Notes: generated from the sequence alone by a model not told the origin. Shown: positions 33,290 through 42,675, numbered from the stretch's first letter. The stretch: DNA of 64,000 bases from Aeromicrobium sp. Root236 (GCF_001428805.1 NZ_LMIS01000001.1:1724976-1788975), one strand, 5' to 3'. Numbers and translations are program-made.

Positions 33290-33915
33290 ACGACGTCGCC
33301 GCCCAGCTGTCGCGGCTCCGCATGGTCCCGGTCGTCGTGATCGACGACCCCGGAGCGGCGCGACCCATGGCCGAAGCGCTGCTGGCCGGCGGCATCGGGT
33401 GTGCAGAGATCACGCTGCGGACGCCCGCAGGCATCGACGCGATCCGGGAGGCTGCGCAGGTCGACGGCTTCATCGCTGGCGCCGGCACGGTGCTGACCCC
33501 CCAGCAGGTCGATGACTGCGTCGACGCCGGCGCTGAGTTCATCGTCAGCCCCGGGCTCGACAGCGATGTCGTGGCGCGCGCTCGTACGCGAGGGGTCGCG
33601 GTCATCCCGGGCGTCGCCACGGCCACGGAGGTCCAGCACGCCCTGCGACTCGGCCTGTCGCTCCTCAAGGTCTTCCCCGCGGCCTCCCTGGGTGGCCCCG
33701 CCTTCCTCACCGCCCTCGCGGGGCCGTTCCCCGACGTCAGGTTCCTGCCGAGTGGCGGCATCTCGCTGGAGAGCGCCGCCGACTACCTCGCCGTCCCGTC
33801 CGTCGCGGCGATCAGCGGCAGCTGGCTGACCCCTCGATCCGCGTTGCTCGACCGCGACTTCGCGGCCATCGAGCAGCTGGCCCGAGCCACGGCGACCACC
33901 CTGGCGGCGTCATGA
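33286..33915 (+). CDS. eda: KDPG/KHG aldolase
   Basis: A 209-residue class I aldolase that splits 2-keto-3-deoxy-6-phosphogluconate into pyruvate and glyceraldehyde 3-phosphate. The catalytic Glu41 lies in CAEITLRTP and the Schiff-base Lys128 in LLKVFPAASLGG. GAGTVLTPQQ and LPSGGIS are further family landmarks. Length is normal. ATG at 33286 overlaps the SDR stop and the gene overlaps the kinase start, so kinase and aldolase are made together, the classic pair of the Entner-Doudoroff lower branch. Confidence 0.92.
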   Translation: MNDVAAQLSRLRMVPVVVIDDPGAARPMAEALLAGGIGCAEITLRTPAGIDAIREAAQVDGFIAGAGTVLTPQQVDDCVDAGAEFIVSPGLDSDVVARARTRGVAVIPGVATATEVQHALRLGLSLLKVFPAASLGGPAFLTALAGPFPDVRFLPSGGISLESAADYLAVPSVAAISGSWLTPRSALLDRDFAAIEQLARATATTLAAS

Positions 33916-34847
33916 AGCACGTCCTCACGCTCGGCGAGGCGCTCGGCGTCATCCGTACGACCGAGACGTTGGCAACCGCGGCGAGCCTCGGCGCAGGCGT
34001 TGGCGGCGCGGAGCTCAACGTCGCCATCGGACTGGCCCGCCTGGGCACCGGCGTCACGTGGCTGGGCCGCGTGGGAGCCGACGGCCTGGGTCGACGCGTG
34101 GTCCGAGAGCTACGGGCCGAGGGCGTCGACGTGATCGCACCGGTCGTCGACCAACCCACCGGCCTGCTCCTCAAGGAGCGCGACGCGCTCGGGCGTACGG
34201 TCATCACCTACCACCGCAGCGGCAGCGCCGGCAGCACGCTCAACGCCGCTGACCTGGGTGCCGTCGACTGGTCCACGTTCGGCGTCCTGCACCTCACCGG
34301 CATCACGCCCGCCTTGTCCGGCTCTGCCGCCACGACCGTGACCGAGGCCGTACGACGCGCGCAGAACGCCGGCCTGACGATCTCGTTCGACGTGAACCAT
34401 CGCTCGCGCCTCTGGAGCGCCGAGGCCGCCACTCCCGTCTACCGCGAGCTCGCCGCACGGTCGGACGTGCTGTTCGCCGGGCTCGACGAGGCAGCCCTCC
34501 TGGTGGGTGACCCGACGTCTGATCCGTGGGACACCGTCAAGGCGCTCGGCAGCCTGGGTCCGTCGACGGTCGTCCTCAAGCTCGGCGAGCGCGGTGCCCT
34601 CGCGCGATCCGGGGAGGGCCGGGCGCGGGCGAGCGCCGTACGCGTGGACGTCGTCGACACCGTCGGCGCCGGTGACGCGTTCGTCGCCGGCTACCTGGCG
34701 GAGCTGACCCGGGACCGGCCCTTGACCGAGTGCCTCGAGACCGCAGTCGCGGCGGGTGCCGCCGTGTGCCGGGTGCCCGGCGACTGGGAAGGCGCCATCA
34801 CCCGCGCCGAGCTCGCCGCAGAGGTCACCGACCCCGTCGTGCGCTGA
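33912..34847 (+). CDS. PfkB-family sugar kinase, probable 2-keto-3-deoxygluconate kinase
   Basis: A 311-residue ribokinase-fold kinase. The N-terminal substrate region has GVGGAELNVAIGLARLG. The ATP and catalytic site is VDTVGAGDAFVAGYLAE near residues 250-266, with the Asp base in GAGD. Its pairing with KDPG aldolase makes 2-keto-3-deoxygluconate or its galactonate epimer the likely substrate. Last gene of the operon, ended by a long hairpin at 34854. Confidence 0.88.
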   Translation: MKHVLTLGEALGVIRTTETLATAASLGAGVGGAELNVAIGLARLGTGVTWLGRVGADGLGRRVVRELRAEGVDVIAPVVDQPTGLLLKERDALGRTVITYHRSGSAGSTLNAADLGAVDWSTFGVLHLTGITPALSGSAATTVTEAVRRAQNAGLTISFDVNHRSRLWSAEAATPVYRELAARSDVLFAGLDEAALLVGDPTSDPWDTVKALGSLGPSTVVLKLGERGALARSGEGRARASAVRVDVVDTVGAGDAFVAGYLAELTRDRPLTECLETAVAAGAAVCRVPGDWEGAITRAELAAEVTDPVVR

Positions 34848-34853
34848 GACGAC

Positions 34854-34890
34854 GACGCCGGTGACACCTCGTCGAGGTGTCACCGGCGTC
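34854..34890. terminator. 17-bp perfect hairpin terminator between convergent genes
   Basis: GACGCCGGTGACACCTC (34854-34870) pairs perfectly with GAGGTGTCACCGGCGTC (34874-34890) around GTC. It lies 6 bases after the kinase stop and 23 bases after the convergent beta-helix gene end, so it can stop transcription from both sides. Confidence 0.85.
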
Positions 34891-34913
34891 CTGTCGCTAC
34901 GCCTGGTCCGCGG

Positions 34914-36974
34914 TCACGGAGCCGGGCAGCCCGGGAAGCCGGACTGGTTCGCGTTCAGCGCCGTGCGGTACTGCGGGGCGACGCCCGCCGCACAGATCAC
35001 GTCGCGCGCACCCTGGGGCCAGTTGGTCCCGCTCACCTTCACGTTGTTGATGAGCTTGTTGTTGTGCGCGGCAGCGTTGGGGGCCGAGACTCCCCCGGAG
35101 TTGTACCAGTTGTTCTGGATGACGTTGTCGCTCGTGTTGTTGCGGAGGCTGTACGCGTTGGTGAACACGAACGAGCCACCCTGGACCACGTTGTTCTCCC
35201 ACGTCATCGACCGCGAGCCCTCGTCGAGGTAGAGGCCGACACCGGAGATGTTGAACAGGTAGTTCTTCGCCACGACCGCTCCCGGGTTGGCCGAGAGGTT
35301 GTAGAGCGTGCCGCCGTCAGCGAACCGCGACTTGGTGTCGTGGACGAGGTTGCCCTCCACACGGGTGTTCTTGAGCGTGGTCGGCGTCGTGTAGAGCGTG
35401 TTCCACTTGTAGTAGCCACGATCGACGTAGTCGTTCGACCCGCCCGCATCGTTGATGCCCCAGCCGAAGCCGGTGTCGATGCCGTCGTACGGGACGTGCG
35501 AGACCTCGTTGTGCAGGATGCTCGCGTTCGTCACGTACGTGCTGAGGATGCCGCTGTTGTCCTTGTAGTCCACGGCGACCCGGTCGACGGTGTTGTTCTC
35601 CAGACGGATGTCCTTGTTGGTCATCCGTACGTCGCTGGGGTGGTGCGCGTCCGGCAGCACGCCACCGACGACGATGCCGTGACCGCTGTCCTCCATGAAG
35701 CGGTTGCCGACCACGTCGATGTCGCTGGCGCCGAGACCGACACCCGTCACGGTCGCGTTGGCGTCGTTGCCGATGCCCAGTGCCGACGAGCCGAGGTTGG
35801 TGAAGGTGTTCTCCGTGAACGAGACCCGGCTGGCGGCGGAGACCTGCACAGCCGCCGGCTCCTGGTACCAGCTCGTACGAGCGCGCTCGAACATCTCGCA
35901 GCCGCGCGAGCAGCTCGTGAACGCGTCAGCGGGGCGGTAGTCGTACGCCTCCTTGATGAACGTGCCGTTCTGCTGGTCGCCGTAGCCGTGGGTCGAGGGG
36001 CCGAGCCACGAGGTGCCGGAGAACTGGATGCCCTTGAAGGCGAGTCCTTCGACCGGCTCGTCGTACGTCCCGCCGATGCTGATCAGCGACTCCAGCCGCG
36101 GCAGCTCGATGCTGAGGCTGTTGGGGTCGACCCCGTCTGCGGGCTTGTAGTAGAGCGTGCCCTTGCCCGGGTCGATGAACCACTGCCCGGCCTGCGTCAG
36201 GAAGCTGAGCGAGTTGTCGAGGTACCAGCTCGGTCCGGCCAGGAACGAGTTCTGGACGGTGTCCCAGCCCCAGGTGTTGTTGTCCCAGGCCGACTGCGCC
36301 ATGGTGATCTCCGTCGGGCTGATGCTCTTCACCGGCGAGTAGCGGTTGGTGAAGTCCCCGAGCGACTCGAACTCGATGCGTCCCTGGTCCGGGAGCGTCG
36401 CGAGGTAGCTGAGCGCCGGGTTCTTGATCGTCAAGCCCGTAGCCGTCGGCTGGACGTCCGCGTTCGCCAGTCGAATCGCGGCGCGAGGCGCGATCTTGCC
36501 GTCGACGTACAGCTGGCGGCTGTCCAGCCCCTCGGGAGTCTTTGCCTCCCAGATGCCCTTGCCGGCGTCGGACCTGGTCCAGCCGGAGACCTTCGAGGCA
36601 CCCGTGATGACCGGGTGTGCGCCGGGGGCTGCTGCCCACGTGATCGTGTGGTCACCGCCGCCGTCGTTCGCGTCGAAGCTCAGCGGGTCGGACAGGCGGT
36701 ACGTCCCGTCGGCGAGCTGGACGGTCACGTCGCCCTGCTTGGCAGCCGGCCGCACCACGTGCTGGGCGCGCTCGAGCGAGCACGGCTTGGCCTGGCTGCA
36801 GTGCCCGCCGTCCTTGCCGTCCGGCGCGGCGTAGTAGGTCGTCGCCGGTCGGGCTTCCGCGGCGGTCGGCGCGAGCGTCGACACCAGGACAATGCCGGTG
36901 CCGAGCAACGCGAGAGCCGCAGTCGTACGGCCACCCCGTCCCATCCTTCTCCGCGAGTATGACGTCAACTTCAT
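34914..36974 (-). CDS. Secreted right-handed parallel beta-helix protein, possible GH141-like glycosidase
   Basis: A 686-residue exported protein. The signal peptide has RRR near 8-10, RTTAALALLG and cleavage after AEA near residue 40. The mature start TYYAAPDGKDGGHC and the later NNTVDRV, NEVSHVPYDGI, NNVVQGGSF repeats are typical of right-handed beta-helix polysaccharide-active enzymes. Asp- and Glu-rich faces could be catalytic, but I cannot name the residues. It is monocistronic. Its promoter carries a perfect copy of the local operator (37026), which places it in the sugar regulon. Release of L-fucose or another sugar from a polymer is a reasonable guess. Confidence 0.75.
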   Translation of the reverse strand: MKLTSYSRRRMGRGGRTTAALALLGTGIVLVSTLAPTAAEARPATTYYAAPDGKDGGHCSQAKPCSLERAQHVVRPAAKQGDVTVQLADGTYRLSDPLSFDANDGGGDHTITWAAAPGAHPVITGASKVSGWTRSDAGKGIWEAKTPEGLDSRQLYVDGKIAPRAAIRLANADVQPTATGLTIKNPALSYLATLPDQGRIEFESLGDFTNRYSPVKSISPTEITMAQSAWDNNTWGWDTVQNSFLAGPSWYLDNSLSFLTQAGQWFIDPGKGTLYYKPADGVDPNSLSIELPRLESLISIGGTYDEPVEGLAFKGIQFSGTSWLGPSTHGYGDQQNGTFIKEAYDYRPADAFTSCSRGCEMFERARTSWYQEPAAVQVSAASRVSFTENTFTNLGSSALGIGNDANATVTGVGLGASDIDVVGNRFMEDSGHGIVVGGVLPDAHHPSDVRMTNKDIRLENNTVDRVAVDYKDNSGILSTYVTNASILHNEVSHVPYDGIDTGFGWGINDAGGSNDYVDRGYYKWNTLYTTPTTLKNTRVEGNLVHDTKSRFADGGTLYNLSANPGAVVAKNYLFNISGVGLYLDEGSRSMTWENNVVQGGSFVFTNAYSLRNNTSDNVIQNNWYNSGGVSAPNAAAHNNKLINNVKVSGTNWPQGARDVICAAGVAPQYRTALNANQSGFPGCPAP

Positions 36975-37025
36975 GGTCGATCGCTTTCTCTCATCGTGGG
37001 CGTCGATGCCCCCGGAGAAGACTTA

Positions 37026-37063
37026 TCATACGTATGACCTTTGTCACAAGAGACATGTGATGT
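37026..37063. promoter_or_regulatory. Operator sites upstream of the beta-helix gene
   Basis: TCATACGTATGA (37026-37037) is a perfect 12-base palindrome. A second element ACATGTGATGT follows at 37053-37063 and shares TGATGT with the site at 29437. They lie 52-90 bases before the ATG at 36974, in the divergent region shared with the gene at 37157. Confidence 0.6.
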
Positions 37064-37156
37064 TTCCGCTCGGCACGCCGCCGGCCGCGGGGTGCGACGC
37101 TCTGTCTCGGTTCCCCTAGACTCGTGCCGCCGCTTCCCGTCGACAAAGGACCTCTC

Positions 37157-37669
37157 GTGCCGGACCACGCCCAGATCGCCGCATCCATGACCTCCCCCGA
37201 GGCGTTCCTCGCCCTCACCGACGAGCCCAAGGTCATCGGCGCCGAGAAGCAGGCCAAGGCCGCCTTCGAGCTGTGGAGCCAGGCCGATGAGCGCTACGTC
37301 GGGACCTACCGCGGCTTCACCGCACCCGGCGGCAAGGGCACCGGCTTCGTGATCCGGGTGTTCTGGGACCCGTCGACGACGACGCCCGACCTGGCCGCCA
37401 TCGACGCCGCGATCAGCTCCGCCCTTCCGGTCGACCTGATCCAGGCGGACGAGAAGGCGACCTACAAGGGGCGCAACAAGAAGCAGGCTGCGTTCTTCGG
37501 CTGGCAGGGCATGGGCGGCCGGCCGCTGTCGCTGTGGTTCCAGGAGCGGTTCGGTGTCGGCGCCTGCACGAGCCAGCTCTTCGACCGCTCGGACCTGACG
37601 CAGAACGTCGCCGTCGTCGCGGTCAAGGACGGCGTCGACCACCTGTGGTCCTTCACCGCCCCGGAGTGA
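37157..37669 (+). CDS. Conserved hypothetical protein
   Basis: A 170-residue soluble protein without signal peptide or membrane helix. I do not recognise the family. Landmarks are AEKQAKAAFELWSQADERY, GFVIRVFWDPST and KDGVDHLWSF. The start is GTG at 37157 with AAGGA seven bases upstream; the upstream in-frame codons at 37124 have no binding site. It is coupled to a membrane-anchored protein by a GTGA overlap at 37666. It lies inside the sugar region but shows no link to sugar metabolism, so it may be an older backbone gene. Confidence 0.75.
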   Translation: MPDHAQIAASMTSPEAFLALTDEPKVIGAEKQAKAAFELWSQADERYVGTYRGFTAPGGKGTGFVIRVFWDPSTTTPDLAAIDAAISSALPVDLIQADEKATYKGRNKKQAAFFGWQGMGGRPLSLWFQERFGVGACTSQLFDRSDLTQNVAVVAVKDGVDHLWSFTAPE

Positions 37670-38421
37670 GCATCCGGAGCGCCGCGCGCAACGCCGGCGG
37701 CTGGCTCCTGACGGCGGTCGGCGTCGTCGCGATCATCGTCCTGGTCAGCGGCGATCATCGCTTCTCCGGTGCCGCCCAGGTGACCGTGGCGATCGTTGCG
37801 GGGATCGCGTTGCTCGTCCCCGCCGCCGTGGGCGCTGCCTACATGCTGGTGCGGCGACGCAACCGCTCCGCCGAGGCGACGGCAGGTCAGCGTCCCGTCT
37901 CGGCGAAGTCACGCGCCCTGCAGACCTCGCTCGCATCGATGCTCGACCGGGTCAACGAGTCGACCGACGACGCCCTCGGGCTGCGACGGGTCGTGCTCGC
38001 CGACCGGCTGGAGCTCACCTCCGCCAACCTCGGCGAGCTCGACGACCCGTGGGAGGCGCTGTCGTACATCTGGTTCGTACGCCCGTCCCAGCCCGCCGAC
38101 TTCCCGCAATCGCCGCGATTCGCGGGCCTGCCACTGTGGGCGCAGGACGCCGTGGTGCTGCTCGACCTGCGCCGCGAGCTTCAGCTGCGCGGCCTCGCAC
38201 CGGCGCTCTCCGATGCCCAGGGCTTCTACCACCATGCGTACGGTCGCATCGCCCAGGCCGCGGCCCGGACCCGCAGCGCGGAGCTGCTCGATGTCGTGCG
38301 CGAAGGGCAGCGAGCAGCGATCGATCCCGCCCGGGGTGCCGAGCACGAGGTCCATGCCCGACAGCTGCTGGCCCTGCTCGACGACCGCGCCACCTGGGCA
38401 GAGCTGCTCAGGGCGACGTAG
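37666..38421 (+). CDS. Membrane-anchored hypothetical protein
   Basis: A 251-residue protein with two N-terminal helices at about residues 10-28 and 38-60, followed by a basic stretch (RRRNRS) and a cytoplasmic region of about 185 residues rich in leucine and alanine helices. The polar part contains DDPWEALSYIWFVRPSQPADFPQSPRF in outline (landmarks DDPWEAL and FVRPSQP). No known domain is apparent. GTG at 37666 overlaps the stop of the upstream gene, so the pair is likely a functional unit. Confidence 0.75.
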   Translation: MSIRSAARNAGGWLLTAVGVVAIIVLVSGDHRFSGAAQVTVAIVAGIALLVPAAVGAAYMLVRRRNRSAEATAGQRPVSAKSRALQTSLASMLDRVNESTDDALGLRRVVLADRLELTSANLGELDDPWEALSYIWFVRPSQPADFPQSPRFAGLPLWAQDAVVLLDLRRELQLRGLAPALSDAQGFYHHAYGRIAQAAARTRSAELLDVVREGQRAAIDPARGAEHEVHARQLLALLDDRATWAELLRAT

Positions 38422-38435
38422 GTCGCACCTGACCA

Positions 38436-39395
38436 TCAGGCGTACTGGGGCACCAGGTCCTCGCGAGCGAGCTGTGCCCACAGAGCGCCCGGCACGGGCT
38501 CGTCGAGACGGGCGACGTTGCGCCGGATCTGGTCAGGCGTGTCGGCGCCGACCACCACGGTGGTGACGCGCAGGTCGAGCAACGGGTAGTGCACGGCGGC
38601 CGTGGCGAGATCGACGTCGTGCTCGCGGCACACCGCCTCGATCCGCTCCGTGCGGGCCAGGACCTCGGGAGGAACCGCCTCGTAGTCGTAGGTCGCCCCT
38701 GCTCGTGCCCCGACGGCCAGCAGGCCACTGTTGAAGACGGCCGCAGCCACGACTCTGGTCCCGGTCCGGTCGCACGCCTCGAGGACGGCGGGAGCAGCCC
38801 CCTGGTCCAGGAGCGTGTAGCGATTGGCCACCATGACAAGGTCCGAGACCTCGGTCTCCACGGCGGCCAGCAGGGTCTCCGGAGTCATGGAGCCGCACCC
38901 CACGTACGTCGCCAGGCCCTCGTCCCGCAGGGCGGCGAGCCCGGCCATCCCGGTCTCCACGGCGTCCGCCCGGCCGGATCGCTCGGGGTCGTGGAGCAGG
39001 ACGATGTCCACCCGGTCGAGGCCGAGTCGCTCCAACGATTCCTCGAGACTCGTTCGCAACCCGCCGGGGCTGAGGTCCCACACCCGCCGGAGTGGCGAGC
39101 TGACGGCGAACCCCTCGTCGTCGGTGGCGGCGTCGTCCGCATCCGGGTCAGGACGGAGCAGCCGTCCCACCTTCGTCGAGATCACGTACTCGTCGCGCGG
39201 CTTGCCGGCCAGGAAGCGCCCGAGACGGCGTTCGGAGAGGCCGAGGCCGTAGTGGGGAGCCGTGTCGAAGTAGCGCACCCCGGCTTCCCACGCGGCCTCG
39301 AGCACAGCTGCCGCCTCGTCATCGGATCGCTCGCGGTACAGGTTGCCCAGAGAGGCACAACCGAGCCCGATCCTGCCGAGCCGGGCCTCGCTCAT
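38436..39395 (-). CDS. Aldo/keto reductase, probable L-fucose dehydrogenase (second copy)
   Basis: A 319-residue aldo/keto reductase closely similar in layout to the one at 30387. The tetrad is again visible as [19 protein letters not shown] (Asp, Tyr), VISTKVGRL (Lys) and VLLHDPE (His). It overlaps the stop and start of the L-fuconate dehydratase gene by four bases, which directly links it to L-fucose oxidation and makes it the stronger candidate for the first step. The two copies differ throughout, so they are not a recent duplication. Confidence 0.87.
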   Translation of the reverse strand: MSEARLGRIGLGCASLGNLYRERSDDEAAAVLEAAWEAGVRYFDTAPHYGLGLSERRLGRFLAGKPRDEYVISTKVGRLLRPDPDADDAATDDEGFAVSSPLRRVWDLSPGGLRTSLEESLERLGLDRVDIVLLHDPERSGRADAVETGMAGLAALRDEGLATYVGCGSMTPETLLAAVETEVSDLVMVANRYTLLDQGAAPAVLEACDRTGTRVVAAAVFNSGLLAVGARAGATYDYEAVPPEVLARTERIEAVCREHDVDLATAAVHYPLLDLRVTTVVVGADTPDQIRRNVARLDEPVPGALWAQLAREDLVPQYA

Positions 39396-40675
39396 TCCGG
39401 CGTCCACGTGTTGCCGACGACAGAGGCCGCCAGCATCTCCGCGCCGGAGCCGGCCGCCAGAGGCGACCGGTAGCGCCCGCCAGTGACGACCGCCGGTGTC
39501 ACGAAGTGCTCGTGCAAGTGGTCCACGAACTCGATCATGCGCCCGTCGGTCGTGCCCGAGACGGCCACGAAGTCGAACATCGAGAGGTGCTGCACCAGCT
39601 CGCACAGACCGACGCCTCCTGCGTGCGGACAGACCCGGACGCCGAACTTCGCAGCCAGCAGCAGGATCGCGAGGTTCTCGTTCACGCCCGCGACACGGGT
39701 GGCGTCCATCTGCAGCACCTGGACCGCATCGGCCTGCAGAAACTGCTTGGCCATGACCCGGTTCGCCATGTGCTCGCCCGTCGCGACCGGTATCGGCGCG
39801 ATGGCGCGGGCGATCTCGGCGTGGGCGAGAAGGTCGTCCGGATTGGTGGGTTCCTCCACCCAGGCAAGGTCGAACTCGGCCAACGTGTCCACCCATGCGA
39901 CGGCCTCGTCGACCTCCCAGCGCTGGTTGGCGTCGATCGCGATGGCGACGTCCGGGCCGACCGCGTCACGGGCGATCTTCAGCCGCCGCCGGTCGTCGTC
40001 CAGGTCCAGACCCACCTTGAGCTTGATCTGCTGGAACCCGTCGGCGACAGCCTCCTTCGCGAGACGTTCGAGCTTGGCGTCGTCGTAGCCCAACCATCCC
40101 GGCGTCGTGGTGTACGCGGGGTAGCCGTCGGCCAGCAGGCGCTCGCGCCGCTCGTCACGGCCCGGCTCGGCGGCACGCAGGATGTCCAGCGCCTCATCGC
40201 GAGTCAGCACGTCACCGAAGTAGCGGAAGTCGACGAGCTCGACGAGCTCCTCGGGGCTCATCCGTCCGAGCAGGTCCCACAGCGGCAGGCCGGCGCGCTT
40301 GGCCTTCAGGTCCCACAGGGCGTTGATCACGGCACCGATCGCCATGTGCATGACGCCCTTCTCCGGTCCGAGCCAGCGCAGCTGCGAGTCGTAGACCAGT
40401 GATCGGGACGTGGCTCCCATGTCGGCCAACAGGTCCTCCACGTCCGACGTCAGGAGGTGCTCTGCGACGCGCCGGATCGCGGCCACCTGGACGTCGTTGC
40501 CGCGACCGATCGTGAACACGAGTCCGGTTCCCGTCAGCCCGTCGCCGGCATCGGTGCTGATCACCAGGTATGCGGCGGAGTAGTCCGGGTCGGGATTCAT
40601 CGCGTCCGAGCCGTCGAGGAACAGCGAGGTCGCGAACCGGACGTCAGTCACCTGCAGCGAGGTGATGCGGGTCAT
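39392..40675 (-). CDS. L-fuconate dehydratase
   Basis: A 427-residue enolase-superfamily enzyme that removes water from L-fuconate to give 2-keto-3-deoxy-L-fuconate. The N-terminus [20 protein letters not shown] (landmarks [21 protein letters not shown]) is highly characteristic of FucD proteins. The catalytic KxK is in QIKLKVGLD. Metal ligands are AIDANQRW (Asp), [10 protein letters not shown] (Glu) and ATGEHMANR (Glu). The Asp-His dyad is intact in [10 protein letters not shown] and [12 protein letters not shown] at 40675. It is coupled to the aldo/keto reductase downstream and follows a mutarotase gene after 135 bases. Confidence 0.9.
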   Translation of the reverse strand: MTRITSLQVTDVRFATSLFLDGSDAMNPDPDYSAAYLVISTDAGDGLTGTGLVFTIGRGNDVQVAAIRRVAEHLLTSDVEDLLADMGATSRSLVYDSQLRWLGPEKGVMHMAIGAVINALWDLKAKRAGLPLWDLLGRMSPEELVELVDFRYFGDVLTRDEALDILRAAEPGRDERRERLLADGYPAYTTTPGWLGYDDAKLERLAKEAVADGFQQIKLKVGLDLDDDRRRLKIARDAVGPDVAIAIDANQRWEVDEAVAWVDTLAEFDLAWVEEPTNPDDLLAHAEIARAIAPIPVATGEHMANRVMAKQFLQADAVQVLQMDATRVAGVNENLAILLLAAKFGVRVCPHAGGVGLCELVQHLSMFDFVAVSGTTDGRMIEFVDHLHEHFVTPAVVTGGRYRSPLAAGSGAEMLAASVVGNTWTPE

Positions 40676-40810
40676 GTGTGGCTCCTGGACGTAGTGGTGG
40701 CAAGGCGCTTGCCGGTGGGCGAGACGTTTGAAGGGGTTGCTTCGCGAGCGGCACCAGGTGCGCCTTGGTCGATGAGGCAGGCACCCAGGTGGGGCCTTCG
40801 CGACTCGCAC
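40676..40810. other. 135-base spacer between mutarotase and fuconate dehydratase genes
   Basis: The spacer holds two small inverted repeats (GGCAAG/CTTGCC near 40700 and GCACC/GGTGC near 40756) and no open frame of interest. It is long for this otherwise overlapping operon and may carry an internal promoter or a processing site for the dehydratase and reductase genes. No copy of the ATACGT operator is seen. Confidence 0.3.
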
Positions 40811-41152
40811 TCAGTCGGCATGGAAGACCTGACGCAACGGAGCCCACAGCTCACCGGGCTCGGCGGTGTCGACGGGCTGCTGACAGGGATCCGTCAGTCG
40901 CCACCAGTCCTGCGTGACCGGATCGGCGGCCATGGCCGCCATGTCCCTCGCATGGTCGTCGCCGACGTACTCGTAGTAGGAGAACAGCAGACCGTCGCGC
41001 AGGAAGATCGTGTAGTTGCGGATCCCGGACGCGCGAATCTGCTGCAGGACCTCCGGCCAGACCTCGGCGTGGAGGCGGACGTACTCGGCCTCGTGGTCCG
41101 CCCGGAGCCGGACCATCGACCCGTGCCGTTCCACCGCTTCGCCGGACGTCAT
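40811..41152 (-). CDS. L-rhamnose/L-fucose mutarotase family protein (second copy)
   Basis: A 113-residue RhaM/FucM-type mutarotase. Landmarks are RADHEAEYVRLHAEVWPEVL in outline (EYVRLHAEVW), NYTIFLRDGLLFSYYEYVG and DPCQQP. It overlaps the sugar ABC ATPase gene (ATGA at 41149), so it is made with the importer and would equilibrate the incoming sugar for the dehydrogenase at 38436. The copy at 24617 belongs to the other importer operon. Confidence 0.88.
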   Translation of the reverse strand: MTSGEAVERHGSMVRLRADHEAEYVRLHAEVWPEVLQQIRASGIRNYTIFLRDGLLFSYYEYVGDDHARDMAAMAADPVTQDWWRLTDPCQQPVDTAEPGELWAPLRQVFHAD

Positions 41153-42675
41153 GCCACGGACTCGGCATGCATCAGGCGTACGACCTGCTTGCTGGCCGTC
41201 TCGTAGCGGTGCTCGGCGTTGTCGACCTCTCCGGAGATGCGATAGTTGTGCATCACCAGGACACGATCGGCCAGCGTGATCATCTCCGGGAGGTCGGACG
41301 TGATCAGCAGGATGGCCAGCCCGCCTTCGGCAAGATCTGCGATCAAGTGGTGGAACGCGGCCTTGGTGCGGACGTCGATGCCGACGGTCGGCTCGTCGAT
41401 CACCAGGACGGAGCAGTCGGCGGCGAGCCACTTGGCCAGGCTGAGCTTCTGCTGGTTGCCCCCCGAGAGCTGACCGGCCAGCTGGCGAGGTCCCGAGACG
41501 CGTATGCCCAGCCGCTCGACATACCGGGACAGCAGGTCGTCCTCGGCGCGGTCGCGGACCATCCCCCATCGACTGAGTCGTCGCCACGTCGTGACAGCCA
41601 CGTTCCGGCTGATGGTCTGGTCGAGGAAGACCCCTTCCTCCTTGCGGTTCTCGGTGACGTAGCCGATGCGGTAGCGCTGCAACGCCTCGTTCACCGACCC
41701 GATCGAGGCCACGTCGCCGTGGACCTTGACCGTGCCGTCCGTGATCGTGTCGAGTCCGAGGAGTGCCCGCGCCAGCTCGCTCCGGCCCGCCCCCACAAGG
41801 CCGTAGAGCCCGACGATCTCTCCTGCATGGACGCTCAGGCTGACGTCATGGTGACCCGAGGCGGTGCTCACTCCGTCGAGCTCGAGGGCGGGAACAGTGC
41901 TCCGGTCGACCGGCTGGGCCGTCTCGCGCTCGACGTCCTCGAAGGCCCGTCCCACCATCAGGTCGATGACCTGGCCGCGGCTGAGCTCCTTGAGCGGCAG
42001 GCCTTCTGCGACGCTTCGACCGTCCCGCAGCACCGTCACCGTGTCGGCGATCGCGAAGACCTCGTCGAGCTTGTGACTGACCAACACCACGCACCGGCCC
42101 TTGGCCCGGAGGCGATCCACGACGGCATAGAGCCTGTCGGCCTCGTCCGACGTCAGGGTCGAGGTGGGCTCGTCCAGCAGCAGGATCCGGCTGTCGGTCG
42201 CGAGTGCCTTGGCGATCTCGACCAGCTGCATCTGCGCGACGGAGAGCCGCTCGACCGGCATGTCGAGGTCGAGGTCGAGGTCCAGCTCCGACAGGCATCG
42301 GGTCGCGACCTCGCGCATCTCCCTGCGGTCCACCACACCGCGACGACTCGGCAGGCTCTGGAGGACGATGTTCTCGGCGACCGAGAACGCGGGCACGAGA
42401 TTGCGTTCCTGGTGCACCACACCGATGCCGGCCGCCGTCGCGTCGTGCGGAGTGGCGAACACCAGCTCGCGGGGTCCACCGGATTCGTCGTCGATCGACA
42501 CGGTGCCGCCGTCGGAACGGTGCACACCGGTGAGGATCTTGATCAACGTGCTCTTGCCCGCACCGTTCTCGCCCAGGAGCGCATGCACGGAGCCGGGCTC
42601 GAGGGTCAGGTTGACGCCGTCGAGTGCGCGGACACCTGGGAACACCTTGACCAGCCCTTGCGCGTGCACCCTCAT
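41149..42675 (-). CDS. Sugar ABC transporter ATP-binding protein (RbsA/CUT2 type)
   Basis: A 508-residue double ATPase of the ribose-type importers. The first half has Walker A LLGENGAGKST near residues 34-44, signature LSVAQMQLVEIAKAL and Walker B ILLLDEPTSTL. The second half has the degenerate Walker A GLVGAGRSEL usual in RbsA, signature LSGGNQQKLSLAKWL and Walker B VLVIDEPTVGID. It works with two permeases upstream (42672, 43670) and the binding protein at 45838. Coupled to both neighbours by ATGA overlaps. Confidence 0.95.
   Translation of the reverse strand: MRVHAQGLVKVFPGVRALDGVNLTLEPGSVHALLGENGAGKSTLIKILTGVHRSDGGTVSIDDESGGPRELVFATPHDATAAGIGVVHQERNLVPAFSVAENIVLQSLPSRRGVVDRREMREVATRCLSELDLDLDLDMPVERLSVAQMQLVEIAKALATDSRILLLDEPTSTLTSDEADRLYAVVDRLRAKGRCVVLVSHKLDEVFAIADTVTVLRDGRSVAEGLPLKELSRGQVIDLMVGRAFEDVERETAQPVDRSTVPALELDGVSTASGHHDVSLSVHAGEIVGLYGLVGAGRSELARALLGLDTITDGTVKVHGDVASIGSVNEALQRYRIGYVTENRKEEGVFLDQTISRNVAVTTWRRLSRWGMVRDRAEDDLLSRYVERLGIRVSGPRQLAGQLSGGNQQKLSLAKWLAADCSVLVIDEPTVGIDVRTKAAFHHLIADLAEGGLAILLITSDLPEMITLADRVLVMHNYRISGEVDNAEHRYETASKQVVRLMHAESVA

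Noticed and set aside
35064..36962. Plus-strand open frame of 632 codons opposite the beta-helix gene
   Set aside because: Val/Arg/Glu-rich shadow; the opposite frame has a signal peptide and beta-helix repeats.
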